Translations under genes and position numbers: made by a program
In this document: positions 5,783 to 7,154 of the stretch, in pieces
How the letters are laid out: every line of letters begins with the position of its first letter
Numbering within the stretch: position 1 is the first letter of the stretch
Assembly: GCA_021826255.1 (NCBI GenBank)
Contig: JAKBAZ010000065.1
Coordinates: forward strand, 1-7,154
Origin: Actinomycetes bacterium
GTDB lineage: Bacteria > Actinomycetota > Acidimicrobiia > Acidimicrobiales > RAAP-2
DNA: 7,154 bases
Direction of reading: 5' to 3'
Notes under the pieces: model-generated
Told to the model about the DNA's origin: nothing
Databases searched by the model: none
What the model saw: only the letters and a program-made list of their open reading frames with translations

Positions 5783-5807
5783 GAGCCCTCGCCACCCCCG
5801 AGGGCTC
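5783..5807. promoter_or_regulatory. Perfect 9-bp-arm inverted repeat in the divergent spacer
   Basis: GAGCCCTCG (5783-5791) and CGAGGGCTC (5799-5807) are perfect complements around CCACCCC. The repeat lies in the 66-bp spacer between the divergent exporter and aminotransferase genes, so it may be a shared operator. Alternatively it is a GC-rich hairpin in one leader. It has no T-tract and no downstream end of a gene, so a terminator is unlikely. Confidence 0.45.
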
Positions 5808-5810
5808 GGG

Positions 5811-5816
5811 TAGCGT
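5811..5816 (+). promoter_or_regulatory. Possible -10 box for the aminotransferase gene
   Basis: TAGCGT fits the TAnnnT pattern 18 bp before the ATG at 5835. No -35 match is seen at the usual spacing, where the inverted repeat lies instead. The start site it implies would trim the ribosome site, which weakens the call. Confidence 0.15.
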
Positions 5817-5823
5817 GAGCACC

Positions 5824-5828
5824 GGAGG
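5824..5828 (+). promoter_or_regulatory. Ribosome binding site of the aminotransferase gene
   Basis: GGAGG lies 6 nt before the ATG at 5835. It is the strongest ribosome site in the window and fixes that start. Confidence 0.75.
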
Positions 5829-5834
5829 TTGATC

Positions 5835-7154
5835 ATGACGACCGAGCGAGCCCACCTTTCCCACCGCGACCGTGAAAAGGCCGCCGTACTCCACGCCTGG
5901 ACCTCCTCACAGGCCTACAACCCGCTCATGGTGAAAGACGCCCACGGCGTGTGGGTGAGAGACGAGGACGACGTCACCTACCTCGACTTCTCCTCCCAGT
6001 TGGTGAACACCAACATCGGACACCAGCACCCCGCCGTCGTGGCCGCCATCCAAGAACAGGCCGCCATACTCACCACCATCGGTCCCCAGCACGGCAGCTT
6101 CGTTCGCACCAGGGCGGCCGAGCTCATCCTCGACCACGCCTTCGAGGGCGCGAGCAAGGTCTTCTTCACGACCGGGGGAGCCGAGTCCATCGAGAACGCC
6201 GTGCGCATGGCCCGTATCCACACCGGTCGCCACAAGTTGCTGGCCGCCTACCGCAGCTACCACGGTGGCACCTCGACCGCGGTGGCGCTGACCGGCGAAC
6301 CCCGTCGGTGGCTCGTCGACAACGGCACCTCGGGCGTGGTGCACTTCTTCGGACCCTTCCTCTACCGCAGCGAGTTCCACTCGAGCACCGAGGCCGAAGA
6401 GTGCGAGCGCGCCCTCGCCCACCTCGAGTCGGTGATTCGCTTCGAGGGGCCCCAGACCATTGCGGCTCTCGTGCTGGAGTCGGTCCCGGGCACCGCCGGC
6501 ATCATGGTGCCACCTCCCGGATACCTCGCTGGAGTGCGCGAGATCTGCGATCGTTACGGCATCGTCTACATCGCCGACGAGGTCATGTCCGGTTTCGGGC
6601 GCACGGGTCGATGGTTCGCGTTCCACGACCACGGGGTGACCCCCGATCTCGTCACCTTCGCCAAGGGTGTCAACTCGGGGTACGTACCGCTCGGTGGAGT
6701 CATTCTCAACGAGCAGATCGCCGCCACCTTCGAGGATCGCTACTACCCCGGGGGTCTCACCTACTCGGGTCACCCCCTAGCGTGCGCCGCGGCTATCGCC
6801 ACGATCGAAACGATGGAGAGGGAGGGCGTCGTCGAGAACGCCCGACGCATCGGTGACGAGGTGATCGGGCCCGAGCTTCGTGAGATGGCCACACGCCACC
6901 CGGTCATCGGAGACGTTCGTGGGGCCGGAGTCTTCTGGGCCCTCGACCTCGTGAGTAGTCGCGAGACCAAAGAGCCCCTCGCGCCCTACGGCGGGACGTC
7001 GGAGGCCATGGGGGTCCTCCTCGCCGCCATCAAGTCCGAGCACCTCCTGATCTTTTCCAACTTCCACCGGCTCCACGTCGTGCCCCCCTGCGTCATCACC
7101 GAGGAGGAGGCGCGAGAGGGACTCATGCGGCTGGATCGAGCTTTAAAGAGCGTG
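5835..7154 (+). CDS. Class III PLP-dependent aminotransferase (3' end cut by window)
   Basis: The frame is open from the ATG at 5835 to the window edge: 440 codons, no stop. Family proteins are about 440-460 residues, so only a few residues are missing. Fold-type I class III landmarks are all present: TTGGAES (112-118, phosphate-binding), YRSYHGG (139-145, ring stacking), IADEVMSGFGRTG with Asp248 (contacts the cofactor ring nitrogen), TFAKG with Lys277 (Schiff-base lysine) and LTYSGHP with Thr309. It should move an amino group between an amino donor and a keto acid such as pyruvate. The substrate is uncertain: the relatives it brings to mind are omega-amino-acid and taurine/beta-alanine:pyruvate aminotransferases, but I cannot discriminate between them. 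It is cytosolic, with a strong ribosome site and chromosome-typical high G+C. It is divergent from the exporter gene; downstream partners lie outside the window. Confidence 0.95.
   Translation, partial: MTTERAHLSHRDREKAAVLHAWTSSQAYNPLMVKDAHGVWVRDEDDVTYLDFSSQLVNTNIGHQHPAVVAAIQEQAAILTTIGPQHGSFVRTRAAELILDHAFEGASKVFFTTGGAESIENAVRMARIHTGRHKLLAAYRSYHGGTSTAVALTGEPRRWLVDNGTSGVVHFFGPFLYRSEFHSSTEAEECERALAHLESVIRFEGPQTIAALVLESVPGTAGIMVPPPGYLAGVREICDRYGIVYIADEVMSGFGRTGRWFAFHDHGVTPDLVTFAKGVNSGYVPLGGVILNEQIAATFEDRYYPGGLTYSGHPLACAAAIATIETMEREGVVENARRIGDEVIGPELREMATRHPVIGDVRGAGVFWALDLVSSRETKEPLAPYGGTSEAMGVLLAAIKSEHLLIFSNFHRLHVVPPCVITEEEAREGLMRLDRALKSV

Noticed and set aside
5907..6773. Long minus-strand open frame (288 codons), plus a 301-codon Arg/His-rich plus-strand frame at 5951-6856
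   Set aside because: Both overlap the aminotransferase, which carries all catalytic motifs; their low-complexity composition is typical of shadow frames.

Overview
The window looks like a piece of a high-GC bacterial chromosome, most likely an actinobacterium (Actinomycetota; an Acidimicrobiia-like lineage is only a guess). The basis is GC-rich third codon positions, GTG starts, a tRNA gene with its CCA encoded in DNA, and the mix of families. It holds six protein genes (one cut by the right edge) and one tRNA gene. No CRISPR array, insertion sequence, integrase or rRNA is visible.

Layout. Positions 13-1991 (minus strand) are a two-gene operon: a small seven-helix membrane protein of unknown function, joined by a GTGA stop/start overlap to a DUF2252 kinase-fold-like protein. 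Divergent from it is tRNA-Ile(GAT) at 2059-2135. Right after the tRNA CCA end comes a long imperfect hairpin (2136-2205), then about 590 bases with no supportable gene but several small inverted repeats. Next, on the plus strand, are an aminoglycoside-phosphotransferase-fold protein (2792-3568) and a peptidase S66 protein of the MccF/LD-carboxypeptidase type (3752-4804), with a perfect 8-bp-arm inverted repeat ahead of the latter. Convergent to these is a DMT/EamA drug-metabolite exporter (minus, 4851-5768). A 66-bp divergent spacer with a perfect 9-bp-arm inverted repeat separates it from a class III PLP aminotransferase (plus, from 5835) that runs off the window.

How it fits together. The stretch from the tRNA to about 4804 is clearly poorer in G+C than both flanks (27/60 G+C at 4081-4140 and 30/60 at 3361-3420, against 42/60 at both 1081-1140 and 6361-6420). 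It sits beside a tRNA gene, a classic integration site. Its two genes belong to families that include antibiotic-modifying kinases and a self-immunity peptidase for a peptide-nucleotide antibiotic. The simplest reading is an acquired detoxification or immunity-like pair in a housekeeping background. No duplicated tRNA end or integrase was found to prove it. The flanking genes (DUF2252 operon, exporter, aminotransferase) have no evident joint pathway.
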